32,048 nt of DNA from Balnearium lithotrophicum (GTDB taxonomy: Bacteria; Aquificota; Aquificia; Desulfurobacteriales; Desulfurobacteriaceae), in contig NZ_FXTM01000005.1 of assembly GCF_900182585.1 (NCBI RefSeq), positions 1 through 32,048 of the forward strand. Direction: 5' to 3'. The position numbers and the translations under genes are program-made. Each line of letters begins with the position of its first letter. Position 1 is the stretch's first letter. Below the pieces are notes generated by a model that did no database searches, was not told the DNA's origin, and saw only the letters and a list, made by a program, of their open reading frames with translations. Of this stretch, positions 1 to 7,881 are shown one piece after another.

Positions 1-302
1 ATCTGAGGTTGTCTTACTCTGTGGGGTCTTTTGTTTCTGTCTTTGAGGCCTTCTAAACCGTACTTTTTGTATCTATTTTTCCATTTGTAGAAGGTAGTTG
101 GACTTATTCCGAAGTATCTGCAGGTTAGTCTTGCATTTTGGTGTTTTTCGTAATGTTGAATCCATTTAAGTCTTTTTCTCACGTTTGGGTCTTTTGTTAG
201 GTCGAGTTTTGTTTTTATTTTCGTTCCTCTTTTGATTGTTTTTTTGAAGGGTGTATTTGATATGTGCAGGGATGTTCCTTTGAATTTCTTTAATTGTTTC
301 AT
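1..302 (-). CDS. Transposase, N-terminal HTH part (runs off the left edge)
   Basis: A minus-strand frame open from ATG at 302-300 to the window edge gives 100 codons without a stop. It is preceded by a strong ribosome binding site (AAGGAGG, plus-strand 313-319 read in reverse). The visible protein starts MKQLKKFKGTSLH. It contains a helix-turn-helix around residues 56-80 (RLTCRYFGISPTTFYKW), followed by GLEGLKDRNKRPHRVRQP. That arrangement is typical of the N-terminus of IS481-like and related integrase-core transposases, in which the catalytic DDE domain follows. The catalytic domain is outside the window, so intactness and activity cannot be judged. Family assignment is by recollected motif similarity. 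Confidence 0.75.
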   Translation of the reverse strand, partial: MKQLKKFKGTSLHISNTPFKKTIKRGTKIKTKLDLTKDPNVRKRLKWIQHYEKHQNARLTCRYFGISPTTFYKWKNRYKKYGLEGLKDRNKRPHRVRQPQ

Positions 303-354
303 TGGTGGACACCTCCTTTTGTTGGAGTTCAAATCTTATTTTAGGGTGTCCACC
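1..354 (-). mobile_element. Left part of an insertion sequence (IS481-like, DDE integrase type)
   Basis: This stretch holds the 5' end of a transposase gene plus about 50 nt of upstream DNA. The outer boundary is placed at the end of a perfect 10-nt inverted repeat arm (GGTGTCCACC, 345-354), whose partner lies at 304-313 just before the transposase start. The other end of the element is outside the window, so the terminal inverted repeat and target-site duplication cannot be confirmed. The family is inferred only from the helix-turn-helix region. The element lies about 30 nt upstream of the -10 box of the formate dehydrogenase gene, so it has probably replaced or displaced that gene's original upstream region. 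Confidence 0.6.
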
Positions 355-372
355 TTCTTTCTGAACTTCAAC
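304..372. repeat. Interleaved inverted repeats at the IS end
   Basis: Two inverted-repeat pairs are interleaved rather than nested. GGTGGACACC (304-313) pairs perfectly with GGTGTCCACC (345-354), and GTTGGAGTTC (321-330) pairs at 9 of 10 positions with GAACTTCAAC (363-372). The first pair brackets the transposase leader, and one arm covers its ribosome binding site region. The outer arm may be the terminal inverted repeat of the element. As RNA the four arms would have an H-type pseudoknot topology. The second pair may be chance. Confidence 0.45.
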
Positions 373-389
373 AGTATTCCAGCTATAAT
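361..389 (+). promoter_or_regulatory. Candidate promoter of the formate dehydrogenase gene
   Basis: A perfect TATAAT (384-389) lies 35 nt before the TTG start at 425. A weak -35 match, CTGAAC (361-366), is 17 nt upstream of it. The -35 begins only 7 nt beyond the inverted repeat arm of the neighbouring insertion sequence, so IS insertion may have set the present promoter context. Assigned by eye only. Confidence 0.5.
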
Positions 390-424
390 TTTCTAACTTT
401 TTAAAATTCCTTTTGGAGGAGCTC

Positions 425-2461
425 TTGAAAAAAACGGTCTGTACGTACTGTGGTGTTGGTTGTGAAATAGGTTTTGATAGGTCTTCTGTAGTTCCTATTC
501 GTTCAGGAGTTGTCAGTAAGGGAAAGCTCTGTGTAAAGGGAAGGTTTGGCCATGAATTTGTTAACCATCCAGATAGGATAAAGGGAGCTCTCGTAAAAAA
601 AAGGCTCTTAGATGAGTTTAAAATAGATACTTCCTACTTTGATAGGAGAGGAGAGTTTTTCTCAGTTCCCTACGAAACTGCCTATAAAATTGTAGCTGAA
701 AAGCTTAAAGAAATAGTTTCTACCCATGGTTCCCGTTCCTTTGCAGCAGTCGGAGGAGCCAGAACCAACTGCGAAAGTGCATATCTACTTCAAAAATTTA
801 CAAGGGAAGTTGTAGGGTCTCCGCACGTTGATAACTGCGCAAGAATATGCCACGCTCCCTCTTTAAAGGGATTGAAGGAGACGGTTGGGGAAGGAGCAGC
901 TTCGGTTCCCTTTGACGAGATTTACAACTCAGAGTTCATCTTTGTTTTGGGCTCAAACACAACTGAAGCCCATCCAATTGTCGCTCACAGGATTGTGGAA
1001 CAGGCAAGAAAGGGTATCCCTTTAGCAGTTCTTGACGTTAGGGAAATAGGTCTTTTTAAGTTTGCCAAGTATAAGCTTGTCATACCATTTGAGTCCAATC
1101 TTCTATTTTTAAATGCAGTTGCAAGGGTAATAGTCGAAAACGGACTCTACGATAGAGATTTTGTTGAGAAAAGAGTTTCAAACTTTGAGGAGTTTAAGGA
1201 GAAAATACTCTCAGATGAACTCTCTAAACCTGAAGTGTTCAGGAAAATTCCTGGATACGAGTACTTAACCGAGGAGATTTACAGATTAGCTGAGGAAATT
1301 TCCAAGAAGAAGACACTCTTTATGTGGGGACTTGGAATAACTGAGCATGAGGATGGAAGTGAAACAGTTATGGCAATTGCAAACTTAGCTCTTTTAACGG
1401 GCAACGTGGGAAGAAAAGGTACAGGGCTTCTTCCCCTCAGGGGACAGAACAATGTCCAGGGTGCCTGTGATGTGGGAATGCTTCCATACTACCTACCGGA
1501 CTATAAGAAACCAGAGGAAATCGGATACATGACTCCAGATATCATTGATGCCGCTTTAAGGGGGGAAATAAGAGCTCTCTGGGTAATGGGGGAGGATTTG
1601 GCCCACGTACATCCAAATTCAAACAAAGTGAAGAGAGCCCTTGAAAGTTTGGAGTTTTTAGTTGTAAATGAGCTCTTCCCCTGTGAGGTAACAAAGTTTG
1701 CCGACGTTGTATTTGGAGTCAAGAGCTGCTATGAGAAGACCGGTGTTTACATAAATGCAGAGAGGAGGATTCACCTTTCACAACCCGTTTTTGATTCTGA
1801 ACTTCCGGACGATTGGGAGGTTATTTCAGCCGTTTCTCGGGAAATGGGAGTTGACTTTGGGTTTAAAACAAGCGAGGATGTTTGGAATGAGCTGAGGAAG
1901 GATGCTCCAGAGAGGTTCGGAGAAGCTTCCTACGAACTCTTGAGGAAAAACTTTGAGGAAGCTCCCCAGTGGCCCGTTAAGGATGGAAGGGGAACTCCTG
2001 TTCTCTACGAGGAAAAATTTTCAACTCCAGATGGAAAGGGGAGGTTGATTTATAACAGATACAGAGTAAGGGGAATGGTTGAGGAGCTCTTAGAAAAAAG
2101 GGAAATCGAAGGGTTCTACTTAACAACGGGTAGGGTTTTACCCCACTACAACAATGCGAATCAAACCTCCCGTTGCAAAACGTTAGAAAAGTTTAAGCTC
2201 TTTAAGGAGGACGTTGTCTATGCAAGTGAGAAGGACAGGGAAAGGTTAAAAAATGGGAAGAGAATAAAGCTCAAAACAGAAAACGGTGAAACTCCTTTTC
2301 TACCCCTTGAGTTCAACAAGCACGTAAGGAAAGGAACTCTCTTTGTTACATTTCACAGGGCTAAGAGTTCAATAAACTCCCTCTTTGGGGACGAATCCGA
2401 CAGGTTTGTAAAAACTGCAAAGTTTAAGTCAATTAAGGTTGATGTTACTGTGGAAGAGTAA
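425..2461 (+). CDS. fdhA: Formate dehydrogenase, molybdopterin catalytic subunit (Cys form)
   Basis: This is a molybdo/tungsto-bis-MGD oxidoreductase of the FdhF/FdhA family that should oxidise formate to CO2 or run in reverse. Counted from TTG 425, the N-terminal [4Fe-4S] ligands are Cys6, Cys9, Cys13 and Cys36 (CTYCGVGC then KLCVKGRFG). The metal-ligand site reads NCARICHAPS, with Cys142-His143 where E. coli FdhH has Sec140-His141. The conserved Arg of RGQNNVQGACD is Arg339 (FdhH Arg333). At 678 residues it is close to FdhH (715), with no extra ferredoxin domains at the N-terminus. TTG 425 is preferred over TTG 413 because GGAGGA (415-420) sits 4 nt before it, whereas 413 has no ribosome binding site and would include that site. 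No beta subunit, FdhD or hydrogenase gene is adjacent. The stop overlaps the next start by 1 nt (TAATG). A related molybdopterin enzyme cannot be fully excluded. Confidence 0.9.
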   Translation: MKKTVCTYCGVGCEIGFDRSSVVPIRSGVVSKGKLCVKGRFGHEFVNHPDRIKGALVKKRLLDEFKIDTSYFDRRGEFFSVPYETAYKIVAEKLKEIVSTHGSRSFAAVGGARTNCESAYLLQKFTREVVGSPHVDNCARICHAPSLKGLKETVGEGAASVPFDEIYNSEFIFVLGSNTTEAHPIVAHRIVEQARKGIPLAVLDVREIGLFKFAKYKLVIPFESNLLFLNAVARVIVENGLYDRDFVEKRVSNFEEFKEKILSDELSKPEVFRKIPGYEYLTEEIYRLAEEISKKKTLFMWGLGITEHEDGSETVMAIANLALLTGNVGRKGTGLLPLRGQNNVQGACDVGMLPYYLPDYKKPEEIGYMTPDIIDAALRGEIRALWVMGEDLAHVHPNSNKVKRALESLEFLVVNELFPCEVTKFADVVFGVKSCYEKTGVYINAERRIHLSQPVFDSELPDDWEVISAVSREMGVDFGFKTSEDVWNELRKDAPERFGEASYELLRKNFEEAPQWPVKDGRGTPVLYEEKFSTPDGKGRLIYNRYRVRGMVEELLEKREIEGFYLTTGRVLPHYNNANQTSRCKTLEKFKLFKEDVVYASEKDRERLKNGKRIKLKTENGETPFLPLEFNKHVRKGTLFVTFHRAKSSINSLFGDESDRFVKTAKFKSIKVDVTVEE

Positions 2462-3201
2462 TGAAACTAAAGAAGAGGTTCGGACAGCACTTTTTAAGGG
2501 ACAGGAACGTAATAAGAAAAATTGTTGACTCTGGAAGTGTTTCAGAAAAGGATAGGATAGTTGAAATCGGCCCTGGAGGGGGAGCTCTCACCGAGGAAAT
2601 ACTGAGCAGAAATCCGAAGGAACTCCTCCTAATTGAAGTAGACCCCGATTGGGTAAACTACCTGAAGGAGAAATTTGGCAGTAAGGTCAAAATTGTTAAA
2701 GGGGATGCAACGAAGTTTCCATTTTCAGAGCTCCCCGGAAAGTGGAAGTTCTTTGGAAACCTCCCCTACAACGTATCGACTGCAATAATAAGAAATCTTC
2801 TGAGACACAGGAAGGTTTTTGACTCCGGTGTCTTTATGGTTCAGAAGGAGGTTGCCGATAGGCTGACTTCAAGGAGCGGAAAGAACTACGGCTACCTTCC
2901 AGCCCTACTCTCTCCCTTCTTCAAAGTAGAAAAGCTATTTGACGTTCATCCAAAATCGTTCATACCCCCTCCAAAGGTATTTTCAACAGTTATTAGAATA
3001 ACTCCAACGGGATTTAGTATGGAGGACAGTGAATTAACGGAGTTTGAGGAGTTTTTAAAAAGGGCTTTTTCTCAGAGGAGAAAGAAACTAAAGAAGAACG
3101 TTGAACTGCCGGACGAGTTTAAAAGTTACGGAGAGAAAAGGGCTGAGGAGGTCTCTCCGGATGAGTTCTTAAGGATTTTCAGAGCTCTCAAGGAGGAATA
3201 A
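2461..3201 (+). CDS. rsmA: 16S rRNA (adenine1518/1519-N6)-dimethyltransferase RsmA/KsgA
   Basis: The 246-residue protein is a class I SAM methyltransferase that dimethylates two adjacent adenosines in helix 45 of 16S rRNA, late in 30S assembly. It opens with the family signature KKRFGQHFL. The SAM-binding loop is VEIGPGGGALT (about residues 34-44), the acidic ribose-binding residue falls in IEVDP, and the catalytic NLPYNVST motif is near residue 100. The C-terminal helical domain (SQRRKKLKKN) is present, so the protein looks complete though slightly short for the family. Its ATG overlaps the stop of the formate dehydrogenase gene by 1 nt, which implies translational coupling despite no shared pathway. 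Confidence 0.95.
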   Translation: MKLKKRFGQHFLRDRNVIRKIVDSGSVSEKDRIVEIGPGGGALTEEILSRNPKELLLIEVDPDWVNYLKEKFGSKVKIVKGDATKFPFSELPGKWKFFGNLPYNVSTAIIRNLLRHRKVFDSGVFMVQKEVADRLTSRSGKNYGYLPALLSPFFKVEKLFDVHPKSFIPPPKVFSTVIRITPTGFSMEDSELTEFEEFLKRAFSQRRKKLKKNVELPDEFKSYGEKRAEEVSPDEFLRIFRALKEE

Positions 3202-3231
3202 ATTTTCCCCAAAAACTTAAAGGAGGTAGCC

Positions 3232-3468
3232 ATGGAGCTCTGGGTTAGAGACGGAGGAAAGACCGTTAAGATTCAGGGTTCTTTAAAGGCTATCTCTGAG
3301 AAAATCTTAGAGCAGTTCAAGGAATCTCCGGAAATCCTCGCCTTTAACGGAACAAAGAAGGAGAGAAGGAGATTTAAGAGGGAGCTCCGCTGTTCTAAAA
3401 GGGACCTGATAAAGGCTGCTCAGAACTACCTCAACTGGTACAGGAACTGTAAGAGACTCTTCAGCTAA
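3232..3468 (+). CDS. Small basic protein of unknown function (78 aa)
   Basis: I do not recognise this gene. It has a strong ribosome binding site (AAAGGAGGTAGCC before ATG) and follows rsmA by 30 nt, with a terminator directly after its stop, so it is very likely a real last gene of the unit. The N-terminal third looks like short beta strands (ELWVRDGGKTVKIQG). The rest is predicted helical and strongly basic (TKKERRRFKRELRCSKRD), with two Cys residues (54 and 73) and an aromatic stretch YLNWYRN. There is no signal peptide or membrane segment. The charge and the position after an rRNA methyltransferase suggest nucleic-acid or ribosome association, but that is inference only. Confidence 0.75.
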   Translation: MELWVRDGGKTVKIQGSLKAISEKILEQFKESPEILAFNGTKKERRRFKRELRCSKRDLIKAAQNYLNWYRNCKRLFS

Positions 3469-3469
3469 A

Positions 3470-3492
3470 GGCCGGGAACTTCCCGGTCTTTT
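3470..3492 (+). terminator. Rho-independent terminator after the fdhA-rsmA unit
   Basis: An 8-bp stem (GGCCGGGA pairing with TCCCGGTC, one G-U pair) with a 3-nt loop is followed by TTTT. It starts one base after the stop codon of the 78-residue gene and separates that unit from pheS. Confidence 0.85.
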
Positions 3493-3521
3493 AAGTTCTC
3501 CCTCCAATTCCCCTTTTTGTT

Positions 3522-3527
3522 TATAAT
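3522..3527 (+). promoter_or_regulatory. Candidate -10 box of the pheS operon
   Basis: A perfect TATAAT lies 30 nt before the pheS ATG and directly after the upstream terminator. There is no convincing -35 hexamer at 16-18 nt. I see no leader peptide rich in Phe and no T-box in the 65 nt between terminator and start, so there is no sign of attenuation control. Confidence 0.55.
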
Positions 3528-3557
3528 TCCCTCCTACAAACAGAAGGAGTTTAACAA

Positions 3558-4589
3558 ATGGCCGGAATTGAAAACCTTCAAAGATTAAAGGAAGAGTTTT
3601 TCAAAAGACTTGACGAATCCTCAAACCTTCAGGATGTTGAAAACTTAAGGGTTGAGTACTTGGGAAGAAAGGGAAAGGTTACAGAGCTCCTAAAAAAAAT
3701 TCCTACACTTCCACCTGAGGAAAGGAGGGATTTTGGAAGAGCCTGTAATCAGCTGAAGGGAGAACTTGAAAGAGCTCTAAAGGAAAAAATTAAAGAGTTC
3801 AAGGAAAAGGAGAAACTTGAAAGACTGAGAAAGGAAAAAATAGATGTAACCCTTCCCGGAAGGAGAAAACCTTTAGGAGCTCTCCACCCTGTTACAAAAA
3901 CACTCAAGGAGATAGTAAAAATTTTCACCTCAATGGGATTTTCAATTGCCGAAGGTCCCGAGATTGAAACTGACTTTTACAACTTTGAGGCACTAAACAT
4001 TCCTAAAGGCCACCCTGCAAGGGAGATGCAGGATACGTTCTACATATCAGATGAGATTGTTCTAAGAACCCATACATCTCCCGTTCAGGTCAGGGTAATG
4101 GAAAAGCACCAGCCTCCCATTCAGATAATTGCTCCCGGAAAGGTTTACAGAAAGGATGCAGACGTTACACACACTCCAATGTTTCATCAGGTTGAAGGCT
4201 TAATGGTTGACCGGAGTGTTACGTTCTCAGATTTAAAGGGAGTTTTGGAACTCTTCCTTAAGGAAATTTTCGGCTCAGATACAAAGGTCAGATTCCGTCC
4301 ATCGTACTTCCCGTTTACGGAGCCAAGTGCAGAGGTTGACATAGGTTGCGTTATATGTGGAGGAAAGGGCTGTAAGGTATGTAAGGGAACCGGTTGGCTT
4401 GAAATCTTAGGGTGTGGAATGGTAGACCCTGCAGTATTTAAATCGGTAAACATAAATCCAGAGGTTTATCAGGGATTTGCCTTTGGAATGGGGGTTGAGA
4501 GGATAGCAATGCTGAAGTACGGAATAGACGACCTGAGGCTCTTCTTTGAGAACGACCTGAGATTCTTAAGACAGTTTAAAGGAGTATAG
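3558..4589 (+). CDS. pheS: Phenylalanine--tRNA ligase alpha subunit
   Basis: This is the catalytic subunit of the class II (alpha-beta)2 phenylalanyl-tRNA synthetase, which charges tRNA-Phe with Phe in the cytoplasm. The 343 residues comprise an N-terminal coiled-coil arm (about 1-90, charged Lys/Glu repeats) that binds tRNA and a catalytic core from about residue 110. Motif 2 is near [20 protein letters not shown] and the Phe pocket near [16 protein letters not shown]. Motif 3 is [14 protein letters not shown]. Between the pocket and motif 3 lies a four-Cys insertion (Cys264, 267, 272, 275; [12 protein letters not shown]) where E. coli has a short Cys-free loop; it could bind a metal. The ribosome binding site is AGAAGGAG. 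pheT follows after 2 nt. Confidence 0.97.
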   Translation: MAGIENLQRLKEEFFKRLDESSNLQDVENLRVEYLGRKGKVTELLKKIPTLPPEERRDFGRACNQLKGELERALKEKIKEFKEKEKLERLRKEKIDVTLPGRRKPLGALHPVTKTLKEIVKIFTSMGFSIAEGPEIETDFYNFEALNIPKGHPAREMQDTFYISDEIVLRTHTSPVQVRVMEKHQPPIQIIAPGKVYRKDADVTHTPMFHQVEGLMVDRSVTFSDLKGVLELFLKEIFGSDTKVRFRPSYFPFTEPSAEVDIGCVICGGKGCKVCKGTGWLEILGCGMVDPAVFKSVNINPEVYQGFAFGMGVERIAMLKYGIDDLRLFFENDLRFLRQFKGV

Positions 4590-4591
4590 GA

Positions 4592-6970
4592 ATGAAGGTT
4601 ACTTACAACTGGATAAAGGAGTTTATTGATATAGATGACCTTTCTGCAAATGAGGTTGCAGAGATACTTACAGACGTTGGAATTGAGGTTGACAGCGTAA
4701 GGTACGCCGGGGAGAACATCGAGAAGGTAGTAACGGGAAAAATCATAGAGATTTCTAAACACCCAAATGCCGATAAATTAAGGATTTGTCAGGTAGACAT
4801 CGGTGAAACGGTCCTTCAGATAGTTACAGGTGCAGATAACGTCTTTGAAGGAGCCGTTGTTCCTGTAGCCCTCCACGGCTCAAAGCTCCCAACGGGAGTT
4901 AGAATAAAGAGGAGCAAGCTCAGGGGAGTTGTCTCAAACGGAATGCTCTGCTCTGAGGAGGAGTTGGGTCTAACGGAGAGCTCTTCAGGAATAATGATTC
5001 TCCCGGATGACACTCCTATAGGAAAGGACGTTAAGGAAGTCCTCAACTTGGACGACTGGATAATTGAGTACGAGATAACGACAAACAGACCCGACGCCCT
5101 CTCCGTCTTAGGAATAGCGAGGGAACTGAAGGCAGTTTTAGGGAGGCAATTAAAACTTCCAGATACATCATTTGATTTAGGGGACTTTAAGGCCGAAGAT
5201 GAGGCCTCACTCTCCGTTTTAGACCCGGCAGGATGTCCGAGGTACGAGGGGTTCGTTGTTAAGGGAATTGAGAACAGGGAATCACCACTCTGGATGAAGG
5301 TAAGGCTCTATCTGGTAGGTTTAAGACCTATAAACGCTGTTGTTGATGTTACAAACTACGTAATGTACGAACTTGGACAGCCCCTTCACGCCTTTGACCT
5401 TGAAAAGATTTCAGAAAGAGAGGTTGTTGTAAGGAGAGCAAGGGAAGGAGAGAAAATAAAAACACTTGATGGAGTGGAAAGAGAACTAACAAAGGACGAC
5501 CTCGTCATTGCCGATTCCGAAAAGCCCATTGCAGTAGCCGGCGTTATGGGCGGAGAGGAGAGTGGAACGGACTTTACAACAAGGGAGCTCTTTTTAGAGT
5601 CTGCCCACTTTGACCCTATGTCAATAAGGAGAACATCAAAGAGGTTGGGCCTATCAACGGATGCATCCTACAGGTTTGAGAGGGGAGCTGACATAGAGGC
5701 TTGTAAGTTTGCGGCTGAGAGAGCTCTCCACCTAATTCAAAGGTTAACAGGTGGAAAAGTTGCTCAGGGGAACCTCTCCTTCTACCCCAAACCCTACACC
5801 CCAAAGGTTATTGCATTTAATCCCGAGAGGGCGACTAAGCTCTTAGGCGTTCAAGTCCCTGCAAGGAAGTCATTTGAAATTCTTTCAGGTCTTGGCTTTC
5901 AGGTTAGAAAGGAGCAGGACTACATAGTTGTGAAGGTTCCTTCCTGGAGAAGGTACGACGTTTCGAGGGAGATAGACCTAATTGAGGAAGTTGTAAGAAT
6001 TTACGGAATGAAGAACGTTGTAAGTACATATCCCCTCATGCACAGTGAAATAGAGAGGAACTTCGACTACTTTAAGGTCTCTGAGTTAAAGGATTTCCTA
6101 TCATCGTTAGGACTAAACGAGGCCATAAACTACAGCTTTATAGGTGAAAGTCTGTACTCAAAGTTTGGACTACCCGTTGAAAACTTAGTGAAAATTTCGA
6201 ACCCGCTCTCTGAGGAGTGGGTCTACATGAGGAACTTTATCTTTCCAAGTCTTGTAAAAAATGCCGTAACGAACATAAACAGGAACGAAAGGGACGTTTT
6301 CCTCTTTGAGGTTTCAAAGGTTTTCAACCCTACGGGAAAGGAGCTCCCCGAAGAGGTCTTAAAGTTGGGGGTTTTAATTTCTGGAGAGGTTCCGGAGCTC
6401 TGGAAGAGAAGAAGGGTAGATTTTTATGACATTAAGGGAATAGTTGAGTCGTTAGGGGAATACCTGAAGTTAAGACTTGAATTTAAAAGAACAGAGAAGT
6501 TTCACTTCCTCCATCCGGGACAGTCTGCAGAAGTTCTTGTTGATGGAAAGCATGTAGGTTTTCTCGGAAAGCTCCATCCGGACGTTAATGAGGCCTTTGA
6601 TGTCAATGAGGAAATCTTTGTTGCCGAGGTTAACCTTGAAGAGTTCCTCAAACTTTCAAAAGAGACAAGAACAACCTTTAAGCCAATTCCAAAGTTTCCT
6701 CCCGTTAAGAGGGACCTATCACTGATAGTTGACAGGGATGTACCTGTTTCAGAAATTGAACAGGTGATAGAGGAAAGCGGAAAGTACCTTGAAAGGTTGG
6801 AACTCTTTGACGTCTACGAAGGGAAGGGAATTCCTGAGGGTAAAAAGAGTGTGGCATTTTCACTTACATTCAGAGCTCTAGACAGAACTCTTTCAGATGA
6901 GGAAGTTAACAGAATTGTGGATGGTATAATTAAGGAGCTTTCTAAAATAGGAGCTACGTTAAGGGGCTAA
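4592..6970 (+). CDS. pheT: Phenylalanine--tRNA ligase beta subunit
   Basis: The 792-residue beta subunit has full bacterial length. In order it shows an EMAP-like OB-fold tRNA-binding domain (about 40-150, around KHPNADKLRICQVDIG and GMLCSEEELGL), the B1/B3/B4 editing region (about 200-390, with NYVMYELGQPLHAFD and GVMGGEESG), a B5 DNA-binding-like domain (about 400-475), a catalytic-like core without activity (about 480-690), and a C-terminal ferredoxin-fold anticodon-binding domain (about 700-792, PKFPPVKRDLSLIVDR). It pairs with PheS and hydrolyses mischarged Tyr-tRNA-Phe, as known for the family. It lies 2 nt after pheS and 12 nt before zapA. Confidence 0.97.
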   Translation: MKVTYNWIKEFIDIDDLSANEVAEILTDVGIEVDSVRYAGENIEKVVTGKIIEISKHPNADKLRICQVDIGETVLQIVTGADNVFEGAVVPVALHGSKLPTGVRIKRSKLRGVVSNGMLCSEEELGLTESSSGIMILPDDTPIGKDVKEVLNLDDWIIEYEITTNRPDALSVLGIARELKAVLGRQLKLPDTSFDLGDFKAEDEASLSVLDPAGCPRYEGFVVKGIENRESPLWMKVRLYLVGLRPINAVVDVTNYVMYELGQPLHAFDLEKISEREVVVRRAREGEKIKTLDGVERELTKDDLVIADSEKPIAVAGVMGGEESGTDFTTRELFLESAHFDPMSIRRTSKRLGLSTDASYRFERGADIEACKFAAERALHLIQRLTGGKVAQGNLSFYPKPYTPKVIAFNPERATKLLGVQVPARKSFEILSGLGFQVRKEQDYIVVKVPSWRRYDVSREIDLIEEVVRIYGMKNVVSTYPLMHSEIERNFDYFKVSELKDFLSSLGLNEAINYSFIGESLYSKFGLPVENLVKISNPLSEEWVYMRNFIFPSLVKNAVTNINRNERDVFLFEVSKVFNPTGKELPEEVLKLGVLISGEVPELWKRRRVDFYDIKGIVESLGEYLKLRLEFKRTEKFHFLHPGQSAEVLVDGKHVGFLGKLHPDVNEAFDVNEEIFVAEVNLEEFLKLSKETRTTFKPIPKFPPVKRDLSLIVDRDVPVSEIEQVIEESGKYLERLELFDVYEGKGIPEGKKSVAFSLTFRALDRTLSDEEVNRIVDGIIKELSKIGATLRG

Positions 6971-6982
6971 GAGGAAGGAAGA

Positions 6983-7279
6983 TTGAGCTTACCGCAGACA
7001 GTTGAAGTTATAATAAATGGAAGGAAGTTTAATATAAAGACCGATAAGGACCCCGAATACGTTAAGGGGCTGGCAAGAAAGATTGAGTCCATGGTTGAGA
7101 GAATAAAATCTGGCAACAGCAGGGTTACGTTTGACAAGGCCCTGGTTGTTGCCTGTTTTTACCTATTGGACGAAAATGAGTCACTCAAGAAACAAATCAG
7201 GGAACTTGGCGATGAGATAAAGCGCCTTGAAGAGGGTGCAAAACTCCTCGTTAACAATCAGAAGAAGATAGCTCCCTAA
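6983..7279 (+). CDS. zapA: Cell division protein ZapA
   Basis: The 98-residue protein matches ZapA, which binds FtsZ and crosslinks protofilaments at the Z-ring. The N-terminal globular part has the family pattern (VEVIINGRKFNIKTDKDPEYVKGLARKIE). The C-terminal half is a coiled coil (DENESLKKQIRELGDEIKRLEEG) that mediates dimer and tetramer formation. The start is TTG at 6983 behind GAGGAAGGA. It sits between pheT and ygfA; zapA-ygfA adjacency is common in bacteria. In many of them the 6S RNA gene ssrS lies between the two, but here the gap is only 32 nt and cannot hold it. Confidence 0.88.
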   Translation: MSLPQTVEVIINGRKFNIKTDKDPEYVKGLARKIESMVERIKSGNSRVTFDKALVVACFYLLDENESLKKQIRELGDEIKRLEEGAKLLVNNQKKIAP

Positions 7280-7291
7280 CACTTCCTCTTG

Positions 7292-7305
7292 CCCCTTTAA
7301 AGGGG
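7292..7305 (+). promoter_or_regulatory. 14-nt perfect palindrome over the ygfA ribosome binding site
   Basis: CCCCTTTAAAGGGG lies in the 32-nt zapA-ygfA gap. Its right half (AGGGG) is the only Shine-Dalgarno-like sequence for the ygfA TTG start at 7312. As RNA it could form a 5-bp stem with a TTAA loop and mask the site, or it could be a protein-binding site. No poly-T tract follows, so it is not a terminator. Confidence 0.35.
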
Positions 7306-7311
7306 TAAACG

Positions 7312-7881
7312 TTGAAGTTTCAAATCAGACATAGAATCCGCCAGAGAAGACTCCTCCTTACTGAAGATGAAAGGGAAAAGCTCAGTAGAAGGCTAATTGA
7401 GAGGCTCTCGAATCTCCTATCCCTAATTCCACACGCTGAGAGCTTCCTCTTCTTCTATCCAATAAAGGGAGAGCCAAACCTACTTCCTCTTGCAGAGAAA
7501 CTTCTAAGGTTGGAAAAAACTGTTTCATTCCCAAAGGTTGAAGGGAAAGAGTTAATTCCCATTTCGATTTCTTCCCTAAGGGAACTAACTCCGGGTAAGT
7601 TCAACATTCCTGAACCACCTATGGACGTAAAGAGGGTCGTTAAATCGATAGATGTTGTTTTTGTTCCAGGCCTTGCCTTTGACCTTTTCGGATACCGAAT
7701 AGGTTACGGAGGAGGCTTCTACGACAGATTTCTTTCAAAGAACCGCTCGTCAAAAAAGATAGGGGTTTGCTTCAGCTTCCAGCTATTTTCAGAGCTCCCT
7801 CACGACCCATTTGACGTTCCAGTGGACTACATTGTAACAGACAAAAATTGGACAAGGAGGAAAGAATGGAGACAATCTTAG
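7312..7881 (+). CDS. ygfA: 5-formyltetrahydrofolate cyclo-ligase
   Basis: The enzyme converts 5-formyl-THF to 5,10-methenyl-THF at the expense of ATP, salvaging a folate by-product. The 189-residue protein has the N-terminal Arg-rich helix ([20 protein letters not shown]), the phosphate and folate contact region [10 protein letters not shown], and the C-terminal signature [18 protein letters not shown] (residues about 124-141), diagnostic for the family. The start is TTG 7312 with a modest AGGGG ribosome binding site inside a palindrome. Its 3' end overlaps the rny start by 16 nt. It sits after zapA, a widespread pairing. Confidence 0.93.
   Translation: MKFQIRHRIRQRRLLLTEDEREKLSRRLIERLSNLLSLIPHAESFLFFYPIKGEPNLLPLAEKLLRLEKTVSFPKVEGKELIPISISSLRELTPGKFNIPEPPMDVKRVVKSIDVVFVPGLAFDLFGYRIGYGGGFYDRFLSKNRSSKKIGVCFSFQLFSELPHDPFDVPVDYIVTDKNWTRRKEWRQS

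Noticed and set aside
425-2461. Possible selenocysteine codon in the formate dehydrogenase gene
   Set aside because: The expected Sec position is a Cys codon and no in-frame TGA occurs, so there is no recoding in this gene.
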